A stretch of DNA of 64,000 nucleotides from Arthrobacter sp. 18067 (lineage in GTDB: Bacteria > Actinomycetota > Actinomycetes > Actinomycetales > Micrococcaceae). Below, piece after piece: positions 51,159 to 59,752 of this stretch. The position numbers and the translations under genes are program-made. The stretch is from contig NZ_CACSJJ010000020.1 of the NCBI RefSeq assembly GCF_902706295.1, positions 60,113 to 124,112 on the forward strand. Direction: 5' to 3'. The notes under the pieces were generated by a model. It had not been told where the DNA came from. It saw only the letters and a program-made list of their open reading frames with translations, and made no database searches. Each line of letters starts with the position of its first letter. Position 1 is the stretch's first letter.

Positions 51159-52465
51159 ACGATGTCCGCGTAGATCAAGAGGGCGCCCATGGCCATCAGG
51201 AGTGCGGCTACCACGTAGGTGACCGGCAACAGTTTGGCGATGTCGAACGATCCCGGGTCCGGCTTGCCCCGCAATCTGGCCACTTGGCGTCGCGCTCCTT
51301 CATACAGCGCGCCGGCCACATGACCGCCGTCGAGCGGAAGCAGCGGAATGAGGTTGAAGATGGCCAACGCGAAGTTGAGGCCTGCGAGCAAACCCACCAG
51401 CGTTCCGATACGTGCCTGCAACGGCACCTGCTCCATGGCCGCGACTTCGCCGGCAACCCTGCCTACACCCACCACGCTGATGGGACCGTTCGGGTCGCGG
51501 GGCTCCTCGCTGAAGGCAGCTTTCGCCACCCCCACCACCCTGGCGGGCAGGTTGAAGATCACACCGGAAATCTGCTTAATGTTCTCCCCCGCCATGGGCA
51601 GGACGGCCGACGCCGGTTGGGGAACCAGCGCGCTTTGGGCACCGATCCCGAGGAAGCCGACTTCCTGATACTGCAAAACTCCATTGGCATCTTGTGCCTG
51701 TCGGCCATCGGAGCCAACGACGGGCCGGGACGAGAGAACGGGCGTGACAGTCGTCTCTACAGGTGAACCGTTGCGCATCACCGTGATGGGGACATCCTTG
51801 CCTGCAGAGGCACGGATCCACCCGGTCAACTCGTCCCAACTGGTGACGGGCTTTCCGTCGAATGAGGTGATGGTGTCATTAGGTTGGAGCCCTGCCGCTG
51901 CGGCTGGTGTCGGCTTGCACTCCGCAGAGTCCGGGTCCACTGTCTCGCCAGCGGCAACCTGGCATTTGGATACGTCTGCGATGGTGGTGGTTGCCTGGGC
52001 CGTACCGAAGCCCATGAGCAGGACAGCCAGCAGGATGAGCCCGATGACCATGTTCATGGCGGGGCCGCCGAGCATGACGATGACCTTTTTCCACACAGGG
52101 AGCTTGTAGAACACCCGGTTCTCATCCCCGGGCCCCACTTCCTCGTGCGCCATGGAACGCGCTTCAGTGGCGAGTGTCTGGAACATTCCAGTACTGGACG
52201 GGCGGACAGCGCCGTCCTCCTTGTTCGGCGGGTACATGCCGATCATGGATACGTAGCCGCCCAGCGGCAGTGCCTTGAAGCCGTACTCAGTTTCGCCCTT
52301 CTTCTTGGACCACAGCGTGGGTCCGAAGCCAATCATGTACTTGGTGACGCGCACTTTGAAGAGCTTCGCCGGCACCAGGTGGCCGACCTCGTGCAGAGCG
52401 ATGGAAACGGCAACGCCGATCGCGACGAAGACGACTCCGAGAATGAAGAGAAGGACGGGACTCAT
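51134..52465 (-). CDS. RseP/Rip1-like site-2 metalloprotease
   Basis: 443 residues. Intramembrane zinc protease that cleaves anti-sigma factors and other membrane substrates. HEVGH at 25-29 lies in the first membrane helix, the second ligand block is NLIPLLPLDGGH near 385, and a PDZ domain (PAAAAGLQPNDTITSFDGKP) lies between. A final helix and a short tail (VNIFG) end in the repeat region. dxr is upstream and ispG downstream, as in mycobacteria. Confidence 0.95.
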   Translation of the reverse strand: MSPVLLFILGVVFVAIGVAVSIALHEVGHLVPAKLFKVRVTKYMIGFGPTLWSKKKGETEYGFKALPLGGYVSMIGMYPPNKEDGAVRPSSTGMFQTLATEARSMAHEEVGPGDENRVFYKLPVWKKVIVMLGGPAMNMVIGLILLAVLLMGFGTAQATTTIADVSKCQVAAGETVDPDSAECKPTPAAAAGLQPNDTITSFDGKPVTSWDELTGWIRASAGKDVPITVMRNGSPVETTVTPVLSSRPVVGSDGRQAQDANGVLQYQEVGFLGIGAQSALVPQPASAVLPMAGENIKQISGVIFNLPARVVGVAKAAFSEEPRDPNGPISVVGVGRVAGEVAAMEQVPLQARIGTLVGLLAGLNFALAIFNLIPLLPLDGGHVAGALYEGARRQVARLRGKPDPGSFDIAKLLPVTYVVAALLMAMGALLIYADIVKPVNIFG

Positions 52466-52498
52466 GCCGGTGGGACTGCTTCCATAAGGGTTTGTGAG

Positions 52499-53683
52499 CT
52501 AGAGGGCGCTGCTGGCTAAACGATCAAGGGTACGCGCACGTGCCCACTTCTCAGCATCCAGCACGGACTCCACTGTTAGCTCGGAGGAGCCTGAGTGTTC
52601 GCTGAGGACGGACTCAACGGTATCCACGATGTCCGTGAACCGGATACGGCCCGCGTGGAAGGCTTGAACAGCTTCCTCGTTGGCAGCATTGAACACGGCA
52701 GGAAAAGTGCTGCCCTGTTTGGCGGCGTCCTTGGCGAGGTCCACGGCTGGGAACGCGACAGTGTCCAGTGGCTCGAAGGTCCAACTGGTGGCCTTGGTCC
52801 AGTCGCAAGCCTTGGCGGCGCGCGGGACCCGGTCCGGCCAGCCCAGACCCAGGGCGATCGGCAGCCGCATGTCAGGAGGCGATGCCTGGGCGATGATGGA
52901 TCCATCCACGAACTGAACCATGGAATGCACCACCGACTGGGGATGGACCACCACGTCGATCCTGTCCAGGGGGACATCGAACAACAAGTGCGCCTCGATG
53001 ACTTCCAGACCTTTGTTGACCAGGCTGGCTGAGTTGGTGGTGACCATCAGGCCCATGTCCCAGGTGGGGTGAGCCAGCGCCTCTTGCGGCGTGACGTCGT
53101 GCAACTGTTCACGAGTGCGACCCCGGAACGGACCACCTGAGGCCGTCAGGATCAGCTTTTCGACTTCCTGCTCCGTGCCGGAACGGAGACACTGCGCAAT
53201 GGCCGAATGTTCCGAGTCAACGGGAACGATTTGCCCCGGGCCGGCGGCGGCTTTCACCAGGGCACCACCGACGATCAGGGATTCCTTGTTGGCCAGTGCC
53301 AGTGTTGCGCCGGTGCCGAGCGCGGCCAAGGTTGGTGCCAGGCCAATGGAACCGGTGATGCCGTTGAGGACCACGTCGCACTCAATGGCGGCGATCTGTG
53401 TGGATGCGTCCGGTCCGACGAAAATCTGAGGGGCGAAATCCCGCACGCCTGCGGCTGAGGCTGCGGCGTCAATCAGTTGCCGCAGGGTGGCTGGATCTCC
53501 CTGCGCAATTCCGACAGCCTGCGCCCGCGTGTGGACCGCTTGCTGGGCGATGAGTTCGAGATTGCCCCCGCCGGCGCTGAGCGCCACCACCTCGAAACGG
53601 TGCGGGGCGGCATCAACGACGTCAATCGCCTGTGTGCCGATGGAACCGGTGGACCCGAGGATGACGATCTTGCGCGGCTGCAT
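52499..53683 (-). CDS. dxr: 1-deoxy-D-xylulose 5-phosphate reductoisomerase
   Basis: 394 residues. Second step of the MEP pathway. NADPH loop VILGSTGSIGTQAIDVV; ALANKESLIVGGALV; metal-binding acidic residues in VPVDSEHSAIAQCL; TASGGPFRG; KMTVDSATL is replaced here by the region TNSASLVNKGLEVIEAHLLF, which keeps the NKGLExIEAHxLF signature. The ATG stands six bases behind GATACT. rseP and ispG follow. Confidence 0.97.
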   Translation of the reverse strand: MQPRKIVILGSTGSIGTQAIDVVDAAPHRFEVVALSAGGGNLELIAQQAVHTRAQAVGIAQGDPATLRQLIDAAASAAGVRDFAPQIFVGPDASTQIAAIECDVVLNGITGSIGLAPTLAALGTGATLALANKESLIVGGALVKAAAGPGQIVPVDSEHSAIAQCLRSGTEQEVEKLILTASGGPFRGRTREQLHDVTPQEALAHPTWDMGLMVTTNSASLVNKGLEVIEAHLLFDVPLDRIDVVVHPQSVVHSMVQFVDGSIIAQASPPDMRLPIALGLGWPDRVPRAAKACDWTKATSWTFEPLDTVAFPAVDLAKDAAKQGSTFPAVFNAANEEAVQAFHAGRIRFTDIVDTVESVLSEHSGSSELTVESVLDAEKWARARTLDRLASSAL

Positions 53684-53689
53684 GCTTCA

Positions 53690-53695
53690 AGTATC
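53690..53695 (-). promoter_or_regulatory. -10 box of dxr (leaderless)
   Basis: GATACT on the minus strand, six bases before the dxr ATG; probably drives the dxr-rseP group. Confidence 0.45.
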
Positions 53696-53753
53696 CCAGT
53701 CAGTAAAGAGAGCCGCGAACGGAGGGGGTTCCCACGTGGAAAACCCGAAGTGC

Positions 53754-53781
53754 TTGACCATCAATGTCCCGCGCGTACCGT
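53754..53781 (+). promoter_or_regulatory. Promoter of the LMF-like gene
   Basis: TTGACC (53754-53759), 16 bases, TACCGT (53776-53781), then six bases to a GTG. A complete leaderless promoter that fixes the start at 53788 rather than the ATG at 53764. Confidence 0.65.
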
Positions 53782-53787
53782 GGAGTT

Positions 53788-55248
53788 GTGGAGTGGCTGT
53801 CCTGGTTCGATGCGCGGGACTACGAATTCGCCCGGCAGGTGTTGCAGCGAGGAACGGCTGCACTGTATCTGGTCGCCTTCCTCACCACGATGAACCAGTT
53901 CCCGGCGCTCCTCGGCGAGCGCGGCCTGCTACCGGTACCGGCTTTCCTCGACATGGCCCGCCGGCTGGCCAGGCCCACCCTCTTCCGCTGGCGTTACTCG
54001 GATGCCCTGCTCAAGACCGTCTGCTGGGCGGGTATCGCCGTTGCTGCCGTGCTGGTGGTGGGCCTCCCCCAAACAGGCCCACCGTGGCTACCCATGCTGG
54101 CTTTCCTAGCCCTGTGGTTCCTCTATATGTCCATCGTCAACGTCGGCCAGACCTTCTATGGCTTCGGCTGGGAGATCCTTCTCCTCGAAGCAGGTTTCGT
54201 CGCAGCATTCCTGGGCTCGGACCAGACTCCCCCGCCAACCACCATCCTTATCCTGATTGCGTGGTTGGTCTTCCGGCTCGAATTCGGTGCGGGCATGATC
54301 AAGATCCGTGGTGGCCGGGAGTGGCGGGACATGACGGCGATGTTCTACCACCATGAGACGCAGCCGATGCCTGGTCCGCTCAGCCGGCAAGCGCACCTCA
54401 TGCCGCGTCCTCTGCACAAAGTGGAGGTGCTGGGCAATCACTTCGCGCAACTGGTGGTCCCGTTCTTCCTGTTCGCGCCTCAACCACTGGCCAGCATCGC
54501 AGCAAGCATCATCATCGTGACCCAGCTGTGGCTGGTGGGTACCGGAAACTTCGCCTGGCTGAACTGGGTGGCGATTGTCCTTGCCTTCGCGGCCGTCAGC
54601 GATCCGGTGGCGCATGCCGTTTTCCCGTTCATCCCACTTGATTGGCACCAAGGTGCCGATACCCCGGTGTGGTGGCTCGCCGTCGTCGTGGTTGTCACGA
54701 TCCTTTTGCTGGTGCTGAGCTACCGACCGCTCCTGAACCTGTTCTCCCGGCAGCAGCTCATGAATGCCAGTTTCAATCGTTGGCGCCTGGTCAATGCGTA
54801 TGGGGCTTTCGGCACGGTGACCAAGCAGCGAATCGAAATCGTGGTGGAGGGCACTACCGCTGAGGAGCCGGACGCTCCTGATGACCGGTGGCTGGAGTAC
54901 AGCTTCAAGGGCAAACCTGGTGATGTCCGGCGACTCCCCCGGCAATGGGCGCCGTACCACCTCAGGCTGGATTGGCTGATGTGGTTCCTGCCGTTGCGCA
55001 CCGTCCACGAGGACTGGTTCTACGCCTTTCTGGACAGACTTCTGGAGGCCGACAAGCCGACCCTCGGGCTGCTTCGCCAGGACCCGTTCGACGGCGGACG
55101 CCCCCGGTGGGTCCGCGCGCGCAGCTACCTTTACCGTTTTGCCGGCCGCGCAGAGTTCCGTGACACCGGCGAACGCTGGGTGCGGGTGCTGCTGTATGAC
55201 GCCATTCCGCCAATGCAGCTCAACCCTCGACGGCGGCAACTCCCCTAG
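53788..55248 (+). CDS. Lipase maturation factor (LMF)-like membrane protein
   Basis: 486 residues from GTG (MVEWLSWFDARDYEFARQVL). About eight hydrophobic segments up to residue 320. The blocks GFGWEILLLEAGFVAAFLG and RLVNAYGAFGTVTKQRIEIV, with the soluble C-terminal domain (WLEYSFKGKPGDVRRLPRQW, PYHLRLDWLMWF), are those of the lipase maturation factor family known from animals and found in many bacteria. The bacterial role is not established. Its 3' end overlaps the convergent LacI gene by 29 bases. Confidence 0.87.
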   Translation: MEWLSWFDARDYEFARQVLQRGTAALYLVAFLTTMNQFPALLGERGLLPVPAFLDMARRLARPTLFRWRYSDALLKTVCWAGIAVAAVLVVGLPQTGPPWLPMLAFLALWFLYMSIVNVGQTFYGFGWEILLLEAGFVAAFLGSDQTPPPTTILILIAWLVFRLEFGAGMIKIRGGREWRDMTAMFYHHETQPMPGPLSRQAHLMPRPLHKVEVLGNHFAQLVVPFFLFAPQPLASIAASIIIVTQLWLVGTGNFAWLNWVAIVLAFAAVSDPVAHAVFPFIPLDWHQGADTPVWWLAVVVVVTILLLVLSYRPLLNLFSRQQLMNASFNRWRLVNAYGAFGTVTKQRIEIVVEGTTAEEPDAPDDRWLEYSFKGKPGDVRRLPRQWAPYHLRLDWLMWFLPLRTVHEDWFYAFLDRLLEADKPTLGLLRQDPFDGGRPRWVRARSYLYRFAGRAEFRDTGERWVRVLLYDAIPPMQLNPRRRQLP

Positions 55249-56287
55249 CGCTCGACGCCCGCGGTGGGGCAGTGGACTCCCTGACGACCAGGTGGGTGGC
55301 CAGTTCCACCCTGCGTGAGTCGATTTCTTCACCATTTTTCTGGCGGAGGATGAAGCTCAGAGCAGATCGTCCCATCTCTTGCAGCGGTTGCGACACAGAG
55401 GTCAGCGGCGGCACGGACTCTTCGGCTTGGTGTGTGCCGTCGAAGCCCACCAAACTCATTTCCTCTGGAATCCGGACATCCTGACGCCGAGCTTCAGCCA
55501 GGACACCGAGGGCTATGCTGTCGCTGCCGGCGAAGATGGCCGTGGGCGGATCGTCCAGGGCAAGCAAAGCCTTCATGGCGCGAACCCCGTTTTCCGGTTT
55601 GAACGGGCCCGCAGAAACATAGTCGTCGTCCACGGTGACACCTCCGGCCATCAGTGCGGCCATGTAGCCATGCAGGCGGGCTTGGCTGCACTCCGCCGTC
55701 GAAGGACCTCCAATGTAGGCGATCTTCCGGTGGCCCAACTCCAGCAGGTGCGAGGCTGCGGCCTTGCCTCCTGCCCAGTTGCTGGCTCCAACGCTGAAGA
55801 CGTCTGCGGGCGGTGGATTCAGCGGATCGACAACGACGATGGGGATCTGCCGGCGCTTGAACGCCTCCAACTGGGCGGATCCAAAGGCCGAGGTCACCAC
55901 GATCATGCCTGCGCGGCCTTCGTCGATCATGCGTTGTGCTCGCTCCTCCGGTCCCAAAGGCGACGCTGCCTGACGCCCGGTGATGGAGAGGATGACTTCC
56001 ATTTCAGACACCGCCGCGTGCTCCATGACTCCGTTGAGGACTTCGACTCCGTAGGCCGAATTCAAGGAATCGAAAACAACCTCCACAGCGCGGTGCTCCG
56101 GGATGCTCTTGCGTTGGAGTGGCGACTTGTAGCCGGTGCGCTGCAGTGCCGCCAACACCCTGGCCCGGGTGACTTCTGCCACGTCCTCGCGGCCGTTGAC
56201 CACTTTGGAAACGGTGGGCGCCGAGACACCCACCTCGGCGGCAACGGCGGCCAGGGTGAGCTTGGACGGGCGGAGATGACGTTCCAC
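55220..56287 (-). CDS. LacI-family transcriptional regulator
   Basis: 355 residues. N-terminal LacI helix-turn-helix LTLAAVAAEVGVSAPTVSKV with the hinge, then a periplasmic-binding-like ligand domain (YIGGPSTAECSQARLHGYMA, IFAGSDSIALGVLAEARRQD). GTG start behind AGGAG. A 12-bp palindrome lies 15 bases upstream of the start and an identical one in front of the divergent sugar operon, so it probably represses itself and that operon. The inducer is presumably the transported sugar or its metabolite. Confidence 0.94.
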   Translation of the reverse strand: MERHLRPSKLTLAAVAAEVGVSAPTVSKVVNGREDVAEVTRARVLAALQRTGYKSPLQRKSIPEHRAVEVVFDSLNSAYGVEVLNGVMEHAAVSEMEVILSITGRQAASPLGPEERAQRMIDEGRAGMIVVTSAFGSAQLEAFKRRQIPIVVVDPLNPPPADVFSVGASNWAGGKAAASHLLELGHRKIAYIGGPSTAECSQARLHGYMAALMAGGVTVDDDYVSAGPFKPENGVRAMKALLALDDPPTAIFAGSDSIALGVLAEARRQDVRIPEEMSLVGFDGTHQAEESVPPLTSVSQPLQEMGRSALSFILRQKNGEEIDSRRVELATHLVVRESTAPPRASSARGVAAVEG

Positions 56288-56301
56288 AACGCTCCTGCTT
56301 T

Positions 56302-56313
56302 CGAAATATTTCG
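56302..56313. promoter_or_regulatory. LacI-type operator 1
   Basis: CGAAATATTTCG, a perfect 12-bp palindrome in the context TTTCGAAATATTTCGG, immediately upstream of the regulator's ribosome binding site. Identical in core to the site at 56446. Confidence 0.75.
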
Positions 56314-56391
56314 GACGACACCAGTGTGGTTGATGTGAAGCAGGTTCGTCAATGGCAGGTCGAATTCCTTGAAGTCGGCCCCTTCTAGCCC

Positions 56392-56420
56392 TTGACGGTG
56401 ATGCGGCTCACGGCTAAATT
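56392..56420 (+). promoter_or_regulatory. Promoter of the sugar operon
   Basis: TTGACG (56392-56397), 17 bases, TAAATT (56415-56420). Transcription would begin near 56427, so operator 2 lies about 20-30 bases downstream of the start. The leader to the binding-protein ATG is about 145 bases with no clear structure. Confidence 0.65.
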
Positions 56421-56445
56421 TGGTGGGCACTTCCGAAAGGATTAT

Positions 56446-56457
56446 CGAAATATTTCG
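56446..56457. promoter_or_regulatory. LacI-type operator 2
   Basis: CGAAATATTTCG again, flanked by ATTAT and AAAAATC. It lies just downstream of the predicted transcription start of the sugar operon and 144 bases from operator 1; a loop between the two is possible. Confidence 0.75.
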
Positions 56458-56570
56458 AAAAATCAACATGTTTGGACGATCGCAGTCGATCTCCTCATCG
56501 CGAAGTGTGGCTTTTTACACGAACAACCGGGCCATCAGCGTCGAGCCCGAAGGACGAATGGAAACTGCAC

Positions 56571-57890
56571 ATGAAAAACCTTAAGTTGCGTACCGCCGGA
56601 ATGGCCGTTTCTGCAGCCGCACTCTCGATCGCGCTCGCAGCCTGTGGGTCCTCCGGCCCGGCCGGAACGGGAGCCTCGGCGGATTCTGCAACCATGTGGG
56701 GACTGACAGGTGGCGACCAGCCCGTGTTCCAAGCATCCGTGGACTCCTGGAACAAGGCGCACCCGGACTCAGCCATCAAACTCGACTTCTTCGCCAACGA
56801 TGCCTACAAGACCAAGGTCCGCACCGCCGTCGGCGCCGGCCAAGGGCCCACCCTCGTCTACGGCTGGGGCGGCGGCGTCCTCAAGTCCTACGTAGACGCC
56901 GGCCAAGTGGATGACTTGACGGGCTTCCTCAAGGAGAACCCCGATGTCCAGAGCCGCTACCTCCCATCCATCCTTGAAAGCGGCGTCATCGACGGAAAAA
57001 CCTATGCACTGCCGAACAACAAAGTGCAGCCCGTTGTGCTCTATTACAACAAGGAAGTCTTCGACAAGATCGGCGCCGAAGCCCCCAAGACCTGGGATGA
57101 GCTCATGGCCCTCGTGCCCAAGTTCAAGGCGGCCGGCGTGGCACCTTTCTCCTTGGGCGGGCAGTCGAAATGGCCCGACCTGATGTGGCTCGAATACTTG
57201 GTGGATCGTATTGGCGGCCCTGAGGTCTTCGCCAATATTGCTGCCAACAAGCCGGACGCCTGGTCGGATCCCGCCGTGATCGAAGCCCTGACCAAGATCC
57301 AGGAACTTGTGGATGCCGGCGGCTTCATCAATGGCTTCTCCTCCATCGCCGCTGACAGCAACGCCGACCAGGCCCTGCTCTACACCGGCAAAGCCGCCAT
57401 GATTCTGCAGGGCAGTTGGATCTACCAAGGCATGAAGAAGGACGCAGCCGACTTCGTCTCGAGCGGCAAGCTTGGTTACACACCGTTCCCCACCGTCGAG
57501 GGTGGCAAGGGTGATCCGGCGAACGTTGTGGGCAACCCGTCGAACTTCTGGTCTGTGTCTTCCAAGGCCACCGAAGAGCAGAAGAAGACAGCACTGGAGT
57601 ACGTCAAGGACGGAATGTTCAATGATGAGAACGTCCAAGGCCTGATCGATTCAGGCGCCGTACCTGTGGTCACCGGCATCGAAGACAAGCTGGCAGCATC
57701 TCCTGACAAGGACTTCCTGACCTACGTCTATGGCATGGCCAAGGATGCTCCGGACTTCACGCCTTCGTGGGACCAGGCGCTGACCCCGGCCCAGGGCGAC
57801 GCGATGTTGGCCAACCTTGACCAGATCTTCCTGAAGAAGATCACCCCGGAGCAGTTCGCTTCCACCATGAACGCGACGATCGGGAAGTAG
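56571..57890 (+). CDS. ABC transporter sugar-binding lipoprotein
   Basis: 439 residues. Signal sequence MKNLKLRTAGMAVSAAALSI with lipobox ALAAC; the lipid-modified cysteine is near 25. The body is a family 1 extracellular solute-binding protein (KLDFFANDAYKTKVRTAVGA, FSLGGQSKWPDLMWLEYLVD, GKAAMILQGSWIYQGMKKDA). It captures a carbohydrate for the two permeases downstream. No ATPase gene is in the operon, so a shared MsiK-type ATPase elsewhere is likely. The frame is open from 56472, but the signal sequence fixes the start. Confidence 0.93.
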   Translation: MKNLKLRTAGMAVSAAALSIALAACGSSGPAGTGASADSATMWGLTGGDQPVFQASVDSWNKAHPDSAIKLDFFANDAYKTKVRTAVGAGQGPTLVYGWGGGVLKSYVDAGQVDDLTGFLKENPDVQSRYLPSILESGVIDGKTYALPNNKVQPVVLYYNKEVFDKIGAEAPKTWDELMALVPKFKAAGVAPFSLGGQSKWPDLMWLEYLVDRIGGPEVFANIAANKPDAWSDPAVIEALTKIQELVDAGGFINGFSSIAADSNADQALLYTGKAAMILQGSWIYQGMKKDAADFVSSGKLGYTPFPTVEGGKGDPANVVGNPSNFWSVSSKATEEQKKTALEYVKDGMFNDENVQGLIDSGAVPVVTGIEDKLAASPDKDFLTYVYGMAKDAPDFTPSWDQALTPAQGDAMLANLDQIFLKKITPEQFASTMNATIGK

Positions 57891-57894
57891 TCCT

Positions 57895-58827
57895 GTGTCA
57901 ACCACAACAACCACCCGGGAGCGTTTGTCCCGGCGGGATCAGCCGTCCCGACGGACCCTGGAAAAGGGTCCGTCGGGCTGGCTGGCGGCCCCTGCCCTGG
58001 CGTTCTTCATGCTCTTCGCCATCCTCCCCCTTCTGGGAGTCCTGTTCCTCAGCTTCACCCGCTGGGACGGTCTAGGTGAGATCAAACTCGACGGACTCTC
58101 CAGCTGGAACACGGTCCTGGCCGATCCCGTCACGGGCAACGCCCTGTTGGTCACAGCCAAGATCATGTTCTTCTCCTTCATCGTCCAAGCACCCATCAGC
58201 CTTTTGCTCGGCGTCTTCACCGCTGCCAGCCAGAAATACCGGGCGGCCTTGGCTGTTCTCTACTTCGTGCCGCTGCTGTTGTCCTCGGCCGCCGTGGCCA
58301 TCGCGTTCAAGGCCCTGCTGGATCCGAACTTCGGACTCGGCCCCGGCCTGGGACTGCCGTTCCTGGCGCAGGACTGGCTGGGTAACTCCGACCTCGTGCT
58401 GTTCGTGGTGGTCTTCGTGATCGCATGGCAGTTCGTGCCGTTCCACACGCTGATCTATCAAGGTGGCGTGCGGCAGATCCCCACCTCGCTGTATGAGGCG
58501 GCGCAAATCGACGGCGCCGGACGTATCCAGCAGTTCTTCAACATCACCTTGCCGCAACTCAAATACACCATGATCACGTCCTCCACCCTCATGGTGGTGG
58601 GATCCCTGGCGTACTTCGACCTGATCTTCGTGCTCACAGCCGGCGGCCCGGGCTACTCCACCAGGTTGCTTCCGCTGCACATGTACCTCACCGGCTTCAA
58701 AGCCAACGACATGGGAGCGGCGAGCGCCTTGGGAGTGATCCTGGTGGTCATCGGACTGGCCTTGGCCCTCTTCCTTCAACGACTCGGCGGCAAGAACCGC
58801 AACGCCAGCCAATTGGAAGGTGCGTAA
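57895..58827 (+). CDS. Sugar ABC transporter permease (MalF-like)
   Basis: 310 residues, six membrane helices. The EAA loop that contacts the ATPase is seen as SLYEAAQIDGAGRIQQFFNI followed by TLPQLKY. GTG start four bases after the binding-protein stop; its TAA overlaps the next ATG by one base. The polar 40-residue N-terminus (SRRDQPSRRTLEKG) is cytoplasmic. Confidence 0.94.
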   Translation: MSTTTTTRERLSRRDQPSRRTLEKGPSGWLAAPALAFFMLFAILPLLGVLFLSFTRWDGLGEIKLDGLSSWNTVLADPVTGNALLVTAKIMFFSFIVQAPISLLLGVFTAASQKYRAALAVLYFVPLLLSSAAVAIAFKALLDPNFGLGPGLGLPFLAQDWLGNSDLVLFVVVFVIAWQFVPFHTLIYQGGVRQIPTSLYEAAQIDGAGRIQQFFNITLPQLKYTMITSSTLMVVGSLAYFDLIFVLTAGGPGYSTRLLPLHMYLTGFKANDMGAASALGVILVVIGLALALFLQRLGGKNRNASQLEGA

Positions 58828-59726
58828 TGGCTTCCACGACCCAAATCCCCACAGTACCGGCTCCGCTTCCGGCGCCGGCGACCACCCGCCGTCGGCCCCA
58901 AAAACTTGGCCGCTCGCGGCCAAACTTCCTGGGCGGCCTGGGCGGTTGGCTTTGGTTGGCGATCATCATCGTGCCCGTCTATTACGTGGTGATCACCAGC
59001 CTGAAGAACCAGGCAGGTTTCTTCACCTCCAACCCGATGTTGCCACCGGCAGAGCCGACACTGGACAACTACAAGCTTGTCCTGGAGAACGACTTCGCAA
59101 GGTACTTCGCCAACAGCCTTATCGTGACGCTGGGCAGCGTAGTTCCGGCGCTCTTCGTCGCGTTCATGGCGGCCTACGCGATCGTTCGGGGCAAGGGCAG
59201 GTTCCTCAGCTGGACGAACAACGTGTTCCTGCTTGGCCTGGCCATCCCCTTGCACGCCACGATCATCCCCATCTATTGGATGATCACCAAGGCCCACATG
59301 TATGACACCTTGCTGGCCTTGATCCTGCCGTCCATTGCCTTCGCGATCCCGGTCTCCGTGCTCATCCTGTCCAACTTCATGCGGGATGTTCCCAACGAGT
59401 TGTTTGAGTCGATGCGGCTGGACGGTTGCTCGGACTGGGCCATGATGTGGCGCCTCGCGCTCCCCATGACCAAGCCCGCTGTCATCACGGTTGGCATCTA
59501 CAACGCACTCCATGTGTGGAACGGATTCCTGTTCCCGCTGATCCTCACCCAAAGCCCGGAAACCCGGGTTCTGCCGCTGTCACTGTGGACCTTCCAGGGT
59601 GAGTTCAGCGTCAACATTCCGGCGGTGCTTGCCTCGGTCGTATTGGCCACGCTCCCCCTGCTGGTGGTTTACGTGGTGGCCCGCCGGCAATTGCTCAGCG
59701 GTTTGACCGCCGGATTCAGCAAGTAA
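58827..59726 (+). CDS. Sugar ABC transporter permease (MalG-like)
   Basis: 299 residues, six membrane helices. EAA loop ELFESMRLDGCSDWAMMWRL then ALPMTKP. GGAAGG lies at the end of the first permease gene and the start codon overlaps its stop (TAATG). Together with the binding protein it forms a CUT1-type importer. Confidence 0.94.
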   Translation: MASTTQIPTVPAPLPAPATTRRRPQKLGRSRPNFLGGLGGWLWLAIIIVPVYYVVITSLKNQAGFFTSNPMLPPAEPTLDNYKLVLENDFARYFANSLIVTLGSVVPALFVAFMAAYAIVRGKGRFLSWTNNVFLLGLAIPLHATIIPIYWMITKAHMYDTLLALILPSIAFAIPVSVLILSNFMRDVPNELFESMRLDGCSDWAMMWRLALPMTKPAVITVGIYNALHVWNGFLFPLILTQSPETRVLPLSLWTFQGEFSVNIPAVLASVVLATLPLLVVYVVARRQLLSGLTAGFSK

Positions 59727-59752
59727 CTGGTTTCAGCAGAAAGGAACACCTC

